Positions 22,719-34,347 of a stretch of DNA of 64,000 bases are shown here, in pieces. A program made the translations under genes and the position numbers. The notes beneath the pieces were generated by a model. It was given only the letters and a program-made list of their open reading frames with translations, was not told the DNA's origin and did not search any database. Origin of the DNA: Isoetes taiwanensis. Taxonomy: Eukaryota > Streptophyta > Lycopodiopsida > Isoetales > Isoetaceae. The stretch is from positions 5,747,676-5,811,675 of the forward strand of contig JAJEKV010000072.1 in the NCBI GenBank assembly GCA_021234155.1, in the 5' to 3' direction. Positions within the stretch are counted from its first letter, which is position 1. Each line of letters opens with the position of its first letter.

Positions 22719-23405
22719 GTGCCTTATCCGATTTTACTGTGTGAGACTGGCTTTTGGCCCCTGCAGCATTCTGCTATGCGCAGGCACCTTGCGTATTTCC
22801 ATAAGGTTGACAGAATGGATGCACAACGTCTTCTTCCCCGGGCTCTGTTATTGGCACAAGGGCCACAACATCTGAAGAGAGTGTGGCAGGAGCATTGTAG
22901 GGGATGGTTTGCAAGATGGTCCATAGACTATCAACACATTATGGATATGTCGGATATTGCGGAGCAGGAGCTGCATTTGAATGAGCGCTTTGCTGCCTCT
23001 CTGTGGGATGCACCCACTCTTGCAAAGCCCAAAATAGAGCACTACTACACGCAGGTTAATCCGTTGGTTAATCCGTCGCTTGAACATGGCCCCCACCAGT
23101 ATTTGAAGGCACACATCTCTACCAAGAAACGGAGGGCTATAGCTGCAATAAGGACAGGGTCCCACCATCTCAGAATTGAGACAAACCGCTGGGGTACGGA
23201 TGGAGGGCAGGGAATCCCTCGGCATGAGAGATTATGCCAGTGCTGTCACATGCAGATAGTAGAAGATGAACACCATGCTCTACAGGAATGCCCAGCATAT
23301 GCACACATCCGAGCAGCTCATGCCGATCTCAGATGCTCTGAGATAGCAATTCATCAACTGCTGGCTTCGCCAATGGTTGCATGTCTCGTGCCCTACATTC
23401 TGTAA
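22719..23405 (+). pseudogene. LINE ORF2 C-terminal region with Cys/His motif
   Basis: A 228-codon frame begins within the RT connection region (SLGVKDTVPYPILLCETGFWP-like) and ends with RLCQCCHMQIVEDEHHALQE, then CPAYAHIR. The C-x2-C...ED.HHxL..CP.Y..IR pattern is the C-terminal zinc-knuckle-like domain of plant and animal LINE ORF2 proteins. The frame stays open for 680 bases, so the insertion is not very old. Confidence 0.75.
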
Positions 23406-23788
23406 GTCTCCACCGTCAGGGAGTCCCTCACAGCACAGGGAATTTGAGCGCCCAGATAGGGCCTCTCAACGCCTACTACAAGGGTTTTTCCTCCCACATG
23501 GGGTTTTTTTTTTCATCCCAGTGGTAGAGACACATTGTACAGGGTTTTTGTGGTTTTCTTTTGCGTTTGGAAACTTTCCGCTATATTGTACTCACCATCT
23601 CATAGGCTTGTTGGCCTCCGTGGACGTTAATATATACTTCCTTCCTTCCTTCCTTCCTTAAAACACAATACTAAACAGAAGCAAATCATCGGCAAAAAGA
23701 ATATTCCTCGAAGATTCCTTTTTTTTAACAAAAAGGGGGCTTAAGGTTAAAAAAAGGACATAAAATTGTATTTTGACCCCCTTTTTTG

Positions 23789-23836
23789 TGCCAATTAGTT
23801 TTGGATATTTAAGCAAATAAAACTTTATCGGTTTTT
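23789..23836. repeat. Direct repeat, right copy (partner at 21708-21751)
   Basis: Same AT-rich segment as the left copy, differing by C to T and one inserted C. Confidence 0.8.
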
Positions 23837-24627
23837 AGACAGGCAGATATGAGACATGGCTTAAGCTACTTTTGTTTTCCTCCGAGAAAAAGCCTGCACC
23901 ACAAAATATGACAGCAAATGAGAGCCAATCGATTCAATTTATCTCCATGTTTTTAGAAAACTCTCAAAATACGGCATTGTAGAGATGGAGATTTTTCACT
24001 GCATTTCAGAGTAATCAGTAATGAAATTGGTTGCTACATCTCTTTTGGGGCCGATTTGAATGTTTGCTTCATCTCTTTTGGGGCCGATTTTAATTCAAAG
24101 CAGAGATTCTTGAACCCTAAAAACTATAAAAATCAGAGATTTCATATAAAAAAGGGTGTCAATAGGGTTCATGGCCACTTGATTCTTGGCTGCATCGGAT
24201 TTCTCAGAACAATTTCTCAGATTCTTGGCTCAGCAGGCTTCCCAGGATGGGATTTTCATGGCCCAGGCCTGTTTGATTTTCTGTAGATCGTGTTGTTGCT
24301 ATTCTTAGCAGCGCAGTGGAAAAAAAAACATATAAAGTGGTGTCTTTGTATTAAAGACAGGGTCGCATTAAAAGTAGTGGAAAAGGTTTTTATTTGAGAT
24401 ATAACGTGGACATGACATGGCGTCTTATATGTTGTCTTATTGCATTACGACAGCCATATTTTATGCATGCGGTGGCAAAAATGCCTCAATTTTAGAAGCA
24501 TGGAATATCAGAAAAAGAAAAACTAGATTATCATAAGAAAACAAACATGCACACCTAGAAGACAAAAACGTATATAGGCTAGAAGACAAAGCCAGACGAA
24601 TTCAAGTTTTTTAGATGCTATTGTGAA
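23837..24627. other. No supported gene
   Basis: Contains a local duplication (TCTCTTTTGGGGCCGATTT at about 24038 and 24068) and short open frames only. Confidence 0.4.
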
Positions 24628-25062
24628 GCATTAGAGAAAATTTCGGGTCTCTTGGTGTCCCCTTAATAAATCTCAAAATTCCACATCAGATTTTGCTATC
24701 AACCAATAAGGGGCCTTGTTCAAATGGCATGTCTACATGGCTAAGGGAATGCCCCATATATTTAGAAAACAGTGCAAAAAATCTCATGAAGATATGTAGA
24801 TATTTGGGAATTTGAGTTAGGTAAGGTGGGAAATAATTACAAGGCATTTCCATGCATCGAGCATCCAATAATTAATTACATCCAATCTTGAGTTTCGTAT
24901 GAGACATTCGAGGTGCTTTAGGGTTCTCGACCAGGTGGGGCTTGCTCCCATTTCGTCATCACAAGAAGCTCTCCCATTTCGTCCCAAATTCGGCAGTGAA
25001 GGCGTCTGCATGGCGCTGCTGTAGGTATTGTCGCACTGTTGCACTGTCAGACCTTCTACATT

Positions 25063-25968
25063 CTATGATCCAATCCATGCTTTTGGAGCCTCCGCTTCAG
25101 CCGCGATTTTGGCGATCGATTTATGCAAGCACAAGCCGTCTCCAAAAAATATGTACTCTATGTCAGCGGGAGAAACCCATTTGCTCTTAAGCTTAGATCT
25201 TCCCTCAATTTTTCGTTTCAGTCTTTCCACTTTTTCTTCGTCCTCGGAAAAGAACATGCTGTTAGGACCTTCAAACACGAACAGAAAATTCTCCCAGAAA
25301 TCCGTCCATCTGACGCTGGGCTGGTTCTGCAACTGGAATTTCCAAAAGGCGCTCATGTTTGGGTCAGCTGATGAGCCGATGGGGGCCATGCATGTGGGCA
25401 GAACACAGGAGATGGGTCTGGAATTCAATATGCAGCTCTGTTAAGTTTGGAGTGCTTTAGCCTTTATTCGGCTCCCAGCGTTGGAGATGAAGCAGCATTG
25501 GAGATGAAGCAGTACAAATGCTGAGCCATCGCAGTGGGCTTGCAAACCTGTTCCATAAAATATTTGGCCAAAATTGCCAACTATTCTCTCTGTACGAAGT
25601 TTGGAGCATTTCTGCAAAATAGCAGAAGGGGTTCTCCGCAAGATCCAGGTATTTGCTGGCCCAAAATATTTCTGTTCAAGGTTTAGACTTTGCTGGTGAT
25701 GCCATTTTGGTGCTGCATAAAGCCAAAATGGGTGTTTGTTTGTGTTCCAGAAAATAAGACCGAGGTGTAAGTTCTTCTTGAGGAATTTATAATGAGCTGT
25801 AAGTTTATCCTTTATCCTTTGCAACTCCAGCATGTGTGTTGCCAATAGCAGCTCTAAAAATGCAGATTGGTAGCCCGATTTCAATGCTTGGTGCAATAAT
25901 GGAGACCCATTCCATAAATCTGCTTGGTACATTAGCCAGTAGCAGGAGCGCAGAGGTCCTACCTTCAA
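25063..25968 (-). CDS. Unidentified gene-like exons (minus strand)
   Basis: The downstream frame (25063-25428) contains RWTDFWENFLFVFEG, a charged stretch KVERLKRKIEGRSK, and WVSPADIEYIFFGDG. This resembles a helical EF-hand-like module (W..FW...L....VS..+I..+F), but the family is not certain. The upstream frame (25441-25968) has an ankyrin-like GSPLLHQALKSGYQSAFLELLL. Plus-strand frames through the same DNA are also open, so the coding strand is uncertain. Both lie inside the inverted-repeat-bounded interval. Confidence 0.3.
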
Positions 25969-26119
25969 GACTCTCGTTTATTTCTCAAGACCAGAGCATA
26001 CCCACTGCAAAGATAGCGAAGATCTGCTGCGGCATTTGCAAATCCACTTCAGTGACGAGAAGAGCTAGCACTATGTGATGTCTGTGATTCAAAATCCATT
26101 CTGGCAACAGTCCGGATGA

Positions 26120-26924
26120 GAGCTGCTATTCTCAGAGCTGTGGGCCGAGCAGTTTTGGACGAAGGAAAGCATTGCAAGCATAGTAGAAGGATCGAAAACC
26201 TGCAGCACCCATCGATTTTTGGAAGCTGCTGAGCCCATTGTAATGGTTAATAAACTGCTTGATGGACTCGATTACGCTGCGGAAATGGTTGAGAAAGCTG
26301 TAGGTATTTACTTTGATTTCAAGGTGTAGGTGTGTTTCTGATGATTTTTAAGTTAGCAGTTAGCACCCAACATGGATCAGTGGTTTTGCTTCTGAACTGT
26401 GTTTTTCAAATATTTGCTTTATGATCATAACAAGCAGTGGACTTTCAGATTTAAATCTGCTCCGAGATTGTTATAATATGATTGCCTAGTTGGATTTATT
26501 TGGGTTCGATTCCCAAAAGGCTTTTTTTTTAAATATAAGCAAAGGGCCAAAAGTCCTGCATTACCTCCAAGAAAAGCTTCAGGAACTTACCTCCCTGGCT
26601 GCTGCTGCTGCAAGGCTTGTGAAAAAATGCCAGGATGCTGCTTTGCAGGGATTTGAACATGTATTCATTGATGTCTTGAAGCAGAATATTGATGCTAGTG
26701 TTCTTGAGTATACTCCAAAGGAAATGGAGACCAAAATTAAAAAAATGGAGAGATATGTTGGTTCTACTTCAAATTTGTACCAAGAACTTAAAATTCTAGC
26801 TGATTTAGAACTTTTTTCATCTGAGCGTTGGTTCTTAGATAATTGCTGCACTTTATATTTGGGTCTGTTTTTGTATCAAATCCTGCATTTTATGCATTTG
26901 ACTTGCAAGAAGAATAGAGAATGA
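26120..26924 (+). CDS. Unidentified helical protein, two exons
   Basis: Exon 26120-26303 (open after a TGA, no ATG; LWAEQFWTKESIAS, then AAEPIVMVNKLLDGLDYAAE) ends at a G|GTATTT donor. An acceptor AAAG|GG at 26543-26544 restores phase into 26545 onward: PKVLHYLQEKLQELTSLAAA and LVKKCQDAALQGFEHVFID, reaching at least LELF at about 26815. All-alpha composition with coiled-coil tendency resembles the N-terminal region of exocyst Exo70-type proteins, but this is a weak guess. The 5' exon would lie near 25950-26080, where a further open stretch exists. Confidence 0.4.
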
Positions 26925-27175
26925 AAATAGCTATCCAATTGAAGAAACAACTTTTGGCTTCAATCCGCCCATTTAAACTAGGCATCCATGAAGAATCTTC
27001 CTGCTAACATATTCGGTAGAATTCCTCCATAACCGTAATTGGGTTGGGTCGCCAAGATTTCCGATTCTGAAATTTGATCAAACAACAATGGACCCAAGAG
27101 TTCAGGTTCTGAAATTCGATTCAAACAACAGTAGAAACATGGAGTATAAAAATAGGGGCATTTTAATAAATATTT

Positions 27176-27312
27176 AACATATAAGGGCATTTTGACAAAT
27201 ATGCAAACATATAAGGGCATCTTTAAGATTTTCTCAATATAAAATATAGAGATAGATACATTTATTGGTCAAATATTTTGACATCTAATATAAAATATAG
27301 AGATAGATACTA
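27176..27312. repeat. Two short local duplications
   Basis: AACATATAAGGGCAT occurs at about 27176 and 27207. A 24-bp segment (TATAAAATATAGAGATAGATAC core) occurs at about 27237 and 27289. Confidence 0.8.
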
Positions 27313-27811
27313 AAGGAGTAGAAAATATTTGGCATTTATTGCAGACTATGACCAATACTAACTCACAAACTAACTCACATGCTTTTAAGAGTCCACGTGG
27401 CAGCAAGGGAGCATAAAGGGGGAGAAAAGATTTCCCAAGGAGTGGAAGAGATTCTATAGATTTGGCTTATTAATGCATTGAATTGACTAATGCCTTCAAA
27501 TTATATTTTACGAAAAATTACAAGAATAACAATTTATAATTTCTTAGGGGGACACCAAGAGACCCCAAATTTTCTCTAATGCATTTGAACATTTTAAGGT
27601 TGTTTGTGCCATGTAGGCAAAGAGGAATCAACCTAAGAGGGAATGTTGAGAGCAACTTCAGTAGCTAAAACCAACAGTCAAGAAACAACTTGGGAGAAAT
27701 CTTGCAGGTGCAGTTTCAAGCAAATGCTCCAATCAGGTGCTCATCAACATGTGTAAATTTTTATTAATATTATTCTGTGTGTAGAGTAGTAATCTTGCTA
27801 CTAAAATGAAG

Positions 27812-28634
27812 GAAAAGTTCCTTTCATGTCTACGGAGCGCAATCATCAACTTCACATATTCATATTCGTGCTGGCAGTAATACATGTGGTTTATACTTGC
27901 TTGACTATTCTGATCCGAAGATGGGAAGTACGAATGTAAACTTAAGCACTTCGCTTAAAGCTAATCTGCCTTTTTATTTTACGGTGGTACTTGCCTTGAA
28001 CGACTCTATTCTAGATACTCACTTGGAAGGCCTGGGAAAGCGCCGCTAGCAAAGGTGATTATCAACCTACCTAAGAAGGGTGTAATGATGACCTTATATC
28101 TTTAGATTAAAGTCTTCCATTGCTTGACACACCCTTCTTATTAGACACCTTGAGTTCTTTAAAGCGAACCTTTGTGCAAACTCATGCAGAATCATCCAAT
28201 TTCCTAGCTTGGATTGTAAGTATATATGAAGGTCCTTGTCATCAAGGTTAATGCATTAATTGGATCTTCTGTACATGTGCTTCTTTCATCAATTTGGGGA
28301 GTATGTAATCAAAAGTGATTATCTAACCCTTCGGCATGGTTTTATGATGGTAGTCCATAAAACTACTGGTCTAAAATTGTAAGAAGATGATAATCTGACA
28401 AGTGTTTATCTAATTGCAGGAACACAACATGGATAAAAATTATGATTTTCACAGCTACATTCTGCGGGTGTTTGAGGATGATTTCAATAAGGTAGTTGCT
28501 ATTAGGCACGTGACAGATTTAAGTGCTTCCTTCCAATCTTATTCAAAATCAGTTCACACTAAGAGCTTCCTTTTATGAATTCAGTACCAAGTTGTGGTTC
28601 TTTGTCATCCTCTTCCTTCTAATAAATGCAAATG
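27812..28634 (+). pseudogene. MLO-like: MLO-like seven-transmembrane protein, internal exons only
   Basis: MLO proteins are plant-specific seven-helix plasma-membrane proteins with calmodulin-regulated activity, known from powdery-mildew susceptibility and pollen-tube reception. Exons in consistent phase: 27812-27927 (GKVPFMSTERNHQLHIFIFV), 28015-28054 (ILTWKAWESAASK), 28145-28215 (KRTFVQTHAESSNFLAWI), about 28294-28367 (CFFHQFGEYVIKSDYLTLRH), 28420-28505 (MDKNYDFHSYILRVFEDDFN) and 28585-28634 (TKLWFFVILFLLINANG). The intron after 28505 needs a GC donor (AG|GCACGT), and homology places it exactly there. A possible short preceding exon is 27708-27736. The acceptor of the fourth exon is not visible. 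N-terminal helices and the C-terminal half, including the calmodulin-binding part, are absent: the gene stops where the transposon block begins. Confidence 0.85.
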
Positions 28635-29119
28635 GTAATCTTTGAATCACTTGTCCTCCTCTTATTTCAAGATGTTTTTCTCACAAATAATGTGCTGATT
28701 ATACTAGTTTTTTAGGTGAAACTTCTAACTTCTTCCTCCGTTTCCAGAAAAAGCTTCCATTTCTTGATCATCATTTTCTATAACTCCTCAAATTTATTTT
28801 GAATGCCCTGTTACTTATGAGAAACAAAACGCATAATACACGTACCTAGATTCTGCTTTGGCTTGCTGGATCTTCACAGTTCGCGGCTCTGTAATCGTGT
28901 ATCGTCAGCTTGGTGGTGCATAAACCCTAATCAAATTCGAGAAGATTGAACATTTGCACTGTTCCTTTTGTGCCGGCCACCTCAGCAGTTCTTTTTGTCC
29001 ACGTCGCATGACGATCATAAAAGATGCGGCTTTATGACATTTCCACCACCTCGTGCTCTTCGATTCTTCTTCGTTCCTTTTCCAATGTAAGTTGATCCGC
29101 AATTCCATCTGCAATTCTC
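28635..29119. other. No supported coding sequence between MLO exons and transposase copy 1
   Basis: The expected next MLO exon (GWHTYFW-type) is not found. The junction with the following element is not marked by recognisable termini. Confidence 0.35.
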
Positions 29120-30692
29120 TTATTGCTCGTCAGGATAGCTCCACGAAAGGTACAGGCTTGTTTGCAAAGATTAAGAGATCCAAGTACATACAAACCAATG
29201 AGAACTTTAGGGACTGAAATATACTTGCATGTTGTTTCCCAATACATTGACGTATTTCTATCACCACATTTGGACCTTCGGGCACGTGTGAAAGCGGCTT
29301 CAATGGTCTCTTTTTTCTTTAGGTATGTTTGAACTGCAATTGAACTTATGCTTAATAGTCTCTCCTTCTCATATTCCAATTGTAGGTTATGGAGACTATG
29401 GATAATCAATCATGAAACACATTCTTTGACCAACATATCCCGCGAGACCTTTCTTGATATTCAGCTCCCATGCCACTTCGTAGTATTGCTAGTAAAGTAC
29501 TTCAATGAAACATGCACAGGTATGGCCGTCCCATTGCATTGTACAGGATCAGATTGTTGTGAGAATTTTTTTTCCAAAGTGGGCAGCATGGTTAGGAATG
29601 AAAGGTCCTATACAGGGGCTGATTTGCTAGAAACATGTAAAGCTTTGAATAGGGTGGTTGAATTCCAAGCTCTACGTGACTTATTATTCCCTGCTGCACA
29701 TATAAAACAAAAGAACATTTGGCAAGTGCTAGAAAGAAAGGTAGATAATGCAGGAAATGAAATGAGGGCTGATCTATGTGATCTAAGTCAAGTAAGTACC
29801 AATGACAATGTGGATGCCTTAAAGGGCGGTTTCAAGTATGCTCAAGCATTATGTGCTCAAGTAGGCATTACATGTGATATAGAAGGCGCAGAAACATGGT
29901 GGGAAACACCATGGAAACATGAAGATTACTTTCATCATGACTACTTCAAGCAATTAGACACTACACAAATTGAAGGTGAATTCGATGTTGTTGAGATTGA
30001 AGAAGATAATACAAGTATAAGGGACAATAGTGCAAATGAATCCCATGATATTGTTGCCGAGATGGAGCTTAGACACACATTTGAAGCCATGCTTGATGAG
30101 ACTGAAACCTTGCATTCCGAAATAGATAGAACCGTGAAAGTAGACGGTAAATTGGTATGCAAGGCCACTTTAGTAAGCCAACTTAATGGCAATCCTTGGT
30201 TGTCAAAAGATAGATTGACAAAAGTTAAACATCATGCTTTTCTTGATGCAAATTCGAAGATAGTAAATGCAGCAACTTCACTTGGAATAGGTTCTGATTG
30301 TGCAGTTTATTTTGAGAATGATTAGGAGTTAACAAAAAGAATGCGTGGTGGTGGAAAAGAGCAGCAAAAAAGCTTGGTTTGGTACTTGGACCGTGTGCTA
30401 TCTATTCGAAAGAAGATTGGAAGAGCGTGGAAGGAAAGTAGAGAAAGCATTGACCTTATTGATAGGCCCTCATGCTTGGTGGAGTTGAATTTGGCATGGT
30501 ACAATGAACACAAGGCGGGAAGGAGGACATGGTTTACCTATGACAACTTCGATAATCAAGTAATATCGCTTGATTCCGTCATCTCATTGGCTTGTTTGAC
30601 ATATAAGCCTGAAAATGGTAGATACTCTCTTGATGAGAATGATAGAAGACAATTTAATGGCTTTCTAAATGATCAAATGAAAGGTGTGTAGC
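29120..30692 (+). pseudogene. Transposase-like gene, copy 1 (C-terminal half)
   Basis: Homologous to the longer copy at 37.7-47.1 kb. Exon 29126-29322 (RIAPRKVQACLQRLRD, TLGTEIYLHVVSQYIDVF) is joined by a 63-bp intron (29323-29385) to a frame running to about 30688. Key stretches are TGSDCCENFFSKVGSMVRNE, YTGADLLE, NPWLSKDRLTKVK and SLGIGSDCAVYF. One in-frame TAG (30323-30325) interrupts; the frame continues as SIRKKIGRAWKESRESIDL and TWFTYDNFDNQVISLDSVI. The CENFFS-G-NERS segment resembles the C-terminal part of P/THAP9-like transposases, but that link is inference. The 5' half is missing. The copy ends in an AG|GTGTGT donor-like site, as does the other copy. Confidence 0.6.
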
Positions 30693-31724
30693 CTCTAATT
30701 AAATATGCTTGTATGTTTCATTGTGTTTGCACATTGTAGTCTAGCTCTATATATATGGATACGCCATGTGCATTACGAGGGTCCAAAAAAACCCCTTCGT
30801 ATACGAAATTTCTCTAAAAAAACCCCATACCATACGTTTTAATGTTTCCAACTTTTATCTCACTACAACAGAATATGGGGTTTTTCGTCGCGCATAGTGT
30901 CAAGCAAAGTGACGCTATGCATGTTCTCAAATTCCCACGAAATGTCACAAAATTGACTCTAAAAGTATCATACTTTGATGTCGCATGGACGTCAACTTTT
31001 GCGTCAAATATTGCGTCACAACTACATAACGCAAAAATGACACAATGACATCAGTTATGTCACTTATATGACATGTTTGTATCAAGCTTATATCAAAGTT
31101 ATTTAATAATTGCGTTCCTTTTTGTATCATATCAGTCTCGACTATGCGACTACATTGTGGCACTATTTTGACATCTTTATCCTTCTTATGTTAACATCAT
31201 TTGCATCATATCTGTGACTCTCTTGTAAGATGCTTTATTGTGCAATTATAACAATCTTTATTTTATTTTTATAACATAATTGTGACCTTTAGTTAAATAA
31301 TTATGACAAATTTGTTTTATTTTTGTGATATTTGTGAAACAAAATTGTCTCTTTTGTGGCATCTATATCTCAATTTTATGGTCACCATAGTCAACTTTGT
31401 GTCCAAATTGAAAGTATTCTTTGTAGCAATTCTCCCTTCAAGCCTTGTCAAGTCCATAATAAACAATGAAAGAGAGAACTGAAAAAAGAGTGATTGCACG
31501 AAAAATGATTAAGATTTTTAATCATAAAGTTGTTGAACAATAGTCTAGATTCAAATAAAACATTATTCTGCATTTACAATACTTTCAGCATGAGAAAGTT
31601 ACTACAAAGGCATGCCATGTCAAGCCGGGCATTATTTCTTTTGTTACTTCCCATCTCACGAGTCATTGCTACTCATGTTCTGAAACCATTTTCTGCAACT
31701 TCACTTTTCTTGCTTGATATACAA

Positions 31725-34347
31725 TCACATGCCTCTTAACCTTTGCAGTTTGTCATTTCCATATGGGATAGCTGCCTTGCCAAAGTAACATACAATGATG
31801 TGATCATTCACTGCTTTCCTAACAAATGAATGATGGACAACTCCAATAATTGAATGCCAGCATGGCCTTTTATACCTAAAATGCAAAGTTTTCAAATCAG
31901 ACCAGTCAATATTTAAAAAGCAGCATTAACGCACCTATGAAACAAAATGTCGATATAGATACTTTTCTCAATCTGCCAAAATCCAGCATAATACATGAAT
32001 TTTATGGCAAGCCGTGATGCCAAGTTTTGTTCAGCCTAAGAACAAAAAATGCATACAAAAAATGCACCAAACTAAGTGCCAAGAACAAATTTCAATGAGT
32101 GGCCAGAAGAAATAGAACAAAATCGTACCTTAGCACCATTGTATGGCTATTTGGTCACTAAATTTCAAGCAATGGGCATGAAGTTTATGTCCACCATTCG
32201 ATGCCAAATTCGCCATCTGCCAAATAAGTGTCCAAAATTTCAATGGACATGCAAAATCCATCTACATTATAATTTATCCAAAATAGGATATGCAAAAACC
32301 ATGCTTACAAAGTTCTCAGCTATACTCCTAATACCAGAAATAACATGATGCACATCCACTATCAACTAAAGATGCAGAATATTGCCCTGGTATATCTCCC
32401 ACTATAAATCAATGTCCATGGGTTTCAAAAATTTTGGTTTATTGGTTCAAATCTTGATGTCACCTGCTTGAGAAGTGCTTTCTAGAAAGTTCAGTGCTAT
32501 TAGTGTGGAACCTCCGTGTTGTCTAAAATGAGGATCTTCATCGAGGTGGTGATCAAACGCAACTAACAAAAATAGCATCTCCATTTTCTAACATGAATAG
32601 AATGGCTGCCTGCAATAGCATAAGATCTGAGAAGATCTTAAGGAAATCACAACAGTTAAACAACTCGTAGATAGAGTTACCATGCGAATTTTAGGAAAAT
32701 AAGGTGATTAAGCAGGGAAAAATGGATCAAAATTGCTCGAGAATGGTATTCAAACATCTCTTCTACCTTACTCTTAAGCAATTTCAAAAGAGGCAAGGAA
32801 TACACACTGTTACATGTTCATGCAAATCCAAATCATCACAAAATCATAAGAATGTTATCTTCTAATGCTTTTTTCCTTGTGGACAAAGCTAGTTGTGCGT
32901 TTACCATCAATAAGGCTGTCAAGAGTCCCTGCTTGCTCAACATAAATTTGTTGCTAGTTTCTTCATTAGGCGTCTGCTGATTGCTTGCTGCAGCGGCTCC
33001 TTCACTTCCAGAATCTGCAGTGAACAACTGTCATGATGAACATATTGAACCGGACAGGCCCATAATTATTGACAAAATAAGAATAGAATACACTTGTTCA
33101 TGAGAGGAACATGCAAACTTGAGACATAATAAAAGGTTTAGAGTAAGCCTCAAAGCTGCAGCACATTGATCAACTACAACCATTCTGCCATTTCGAGGTA
33201 CATTTCTGCTAATTCTTATCCAATTATCACATTATATTGTCGAACATAAAAATTAAGATGGAGACGTTGAGCTTACCTAGAACATCAAGCATAATTTAAA
33301 GCCCTTGCTGCTTTGATGCAATGTAGAGACTTTTTGCGTCTTGACTTAAAGAAGATGATGTCGCATGATACCACTTAGGACGTACATCCGCCACCATTTC
33401 AGTAACCTATAGAAATTAATGGGCATTACTGAAGCGATCCGTTCCTTGATGGCTATATATTGAAGGCTTAGCTTTAGCATCACGCCTGCAGCCTGGCAAG
33501 ACAATAATTAAACAAACAGATTTTTGGAGAGAGGTCATTTTTACCACAATGATTTCTAACCTTCTGATATTTCGCCACTCTATTGGCTCCGTAAGTTGAT
33601 AAATGTATGCTGTTTGAAAGTTATTAAAGAATAGAATACGAAAGCAGACTAACAGAGAAAACAAACCTTACAAATGCAAAAATATAATCTTGCAAATGAT
33701 TGCTCCTTACCTCTCTATACCAATGATGTGCGCCCTGCCTACATGTCCAGTATGTGAATCTAAATGGTTTGTTAGATGCTTCTCAACCCAATCAATAATC
33801 TGGTTAATCTCTACGCTGAACCTGAACCTGCAATAACTGACCCAATTATCCTTGACAAACAAATTTCTCCAGGTTTAAACTGTGTTAGCTGTGTTGAACG
33901 ATAGTAGCATATTGCAAGTTGAAGACAACTAGACATGCAAACAATTTAGATAGAGAAATGAACAAAGTGATATTTGCCTGTGTTCTTCGTGCATGTGCTT
34001 TGACCTAAATCTATGCGCGACTAAAATCTACCTTATAATTTCATGCTTTATATGCTTTCTTACAAACAGTAGATACTTCAAATGATGTCATTTGATGCAG
34101 CAGATCATACATGGACCAAAATATTGGATCTAAAAAAGGGATTCATGATAAATTAAGCCATTCGGTCCGATTTCCAGAAGTAGGCTTTGCCCTTATCTTT
34201 GCCTTGCCGACCAGTCACCGGAACAATCAAAAGCTTAAAATGAAAACTCACATACAAAAAAGAATCATATAAACTTACTGGGGAGAAGTTGGAAGGGCTT
34301 ATTCGGAGCAAGCCAAAGGCGTTGGATGGTCGACGAAGGAGAACCAT
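31725..34347 (-). pseudogene. Multi-exon gene fragment carried inside the CACTA element
   Basis: Splice-bounded coding-like pieces lie on the minus strand. A first exon at 34279-34347 (MVLLRRPSNAFGLLRISPSN) precedes 33711-33827 (INQIIDWVEKHLTNHLDSHT, GRAHIIGIER). About 33300-33412 follows (MVADVRPKWYHATSS), then 32836-33014 (MLSKQGLLTALLMVNAQLAL). 32464-32580 reads LLVAFDHHLDEDPHFRQHGG, and the terminal exon 31725-31875 reads HSIIGVVHHSFVRKAVNDHI and FGKAAIPYGNDKLQRL. Phases between some exons do not match, and two exons end in stops, so it is broken. The DHH triplet after a hydrophobic strand, followed by GGST, weakly suggests a DHH-type phosphoesterase; otherwise the parent gene is unknown. 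Capture of host exons is a known habit of CACTA elements. Confidence 0.55.

Larger units (their letters stand above)
21760..23660 (+). mobile_element. 5'-truncated LINE with CTTC-repeat tail
   Basis: The element starts inside the reverse-transcriptase region (KPKAFWRRVLY at about 21800) and runs through RT and a C-terminal Cys/His domain. It ends in GGCCTCCGTGGACG followed by CTTC repeats (23639-23658). The same end motif is found at 8.9, 10.6 and 53.6 kb. Confidence 0.8.
24628..27582. mobile_element. 2.95-kb interval bounded by 37-bp inverted repeats
   Basis: 24628-24664 (GCATTAGAGAAAATTT...CTCTTGGTGTCCCC) is repeated in inverted orientation at 27546-27582 with one or two mismatches. Two gene-like exon sets on opposite strands lie between. 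A clear target-site duplication is not visible, so this may be a DNA transposon carrying gene fragments (MULE-like) or two copies of a small dispersed repeat. Confidence 0.5.

Noticed and set aside
29032..29409. 125-codon minus-strand frame opposite transposase copy 1
   Set aside because: It is an antisense shadow: the same region of copy 2 has a matching antisense frame, while the sense strand keeps homology, a splice site and a longer reading frame.
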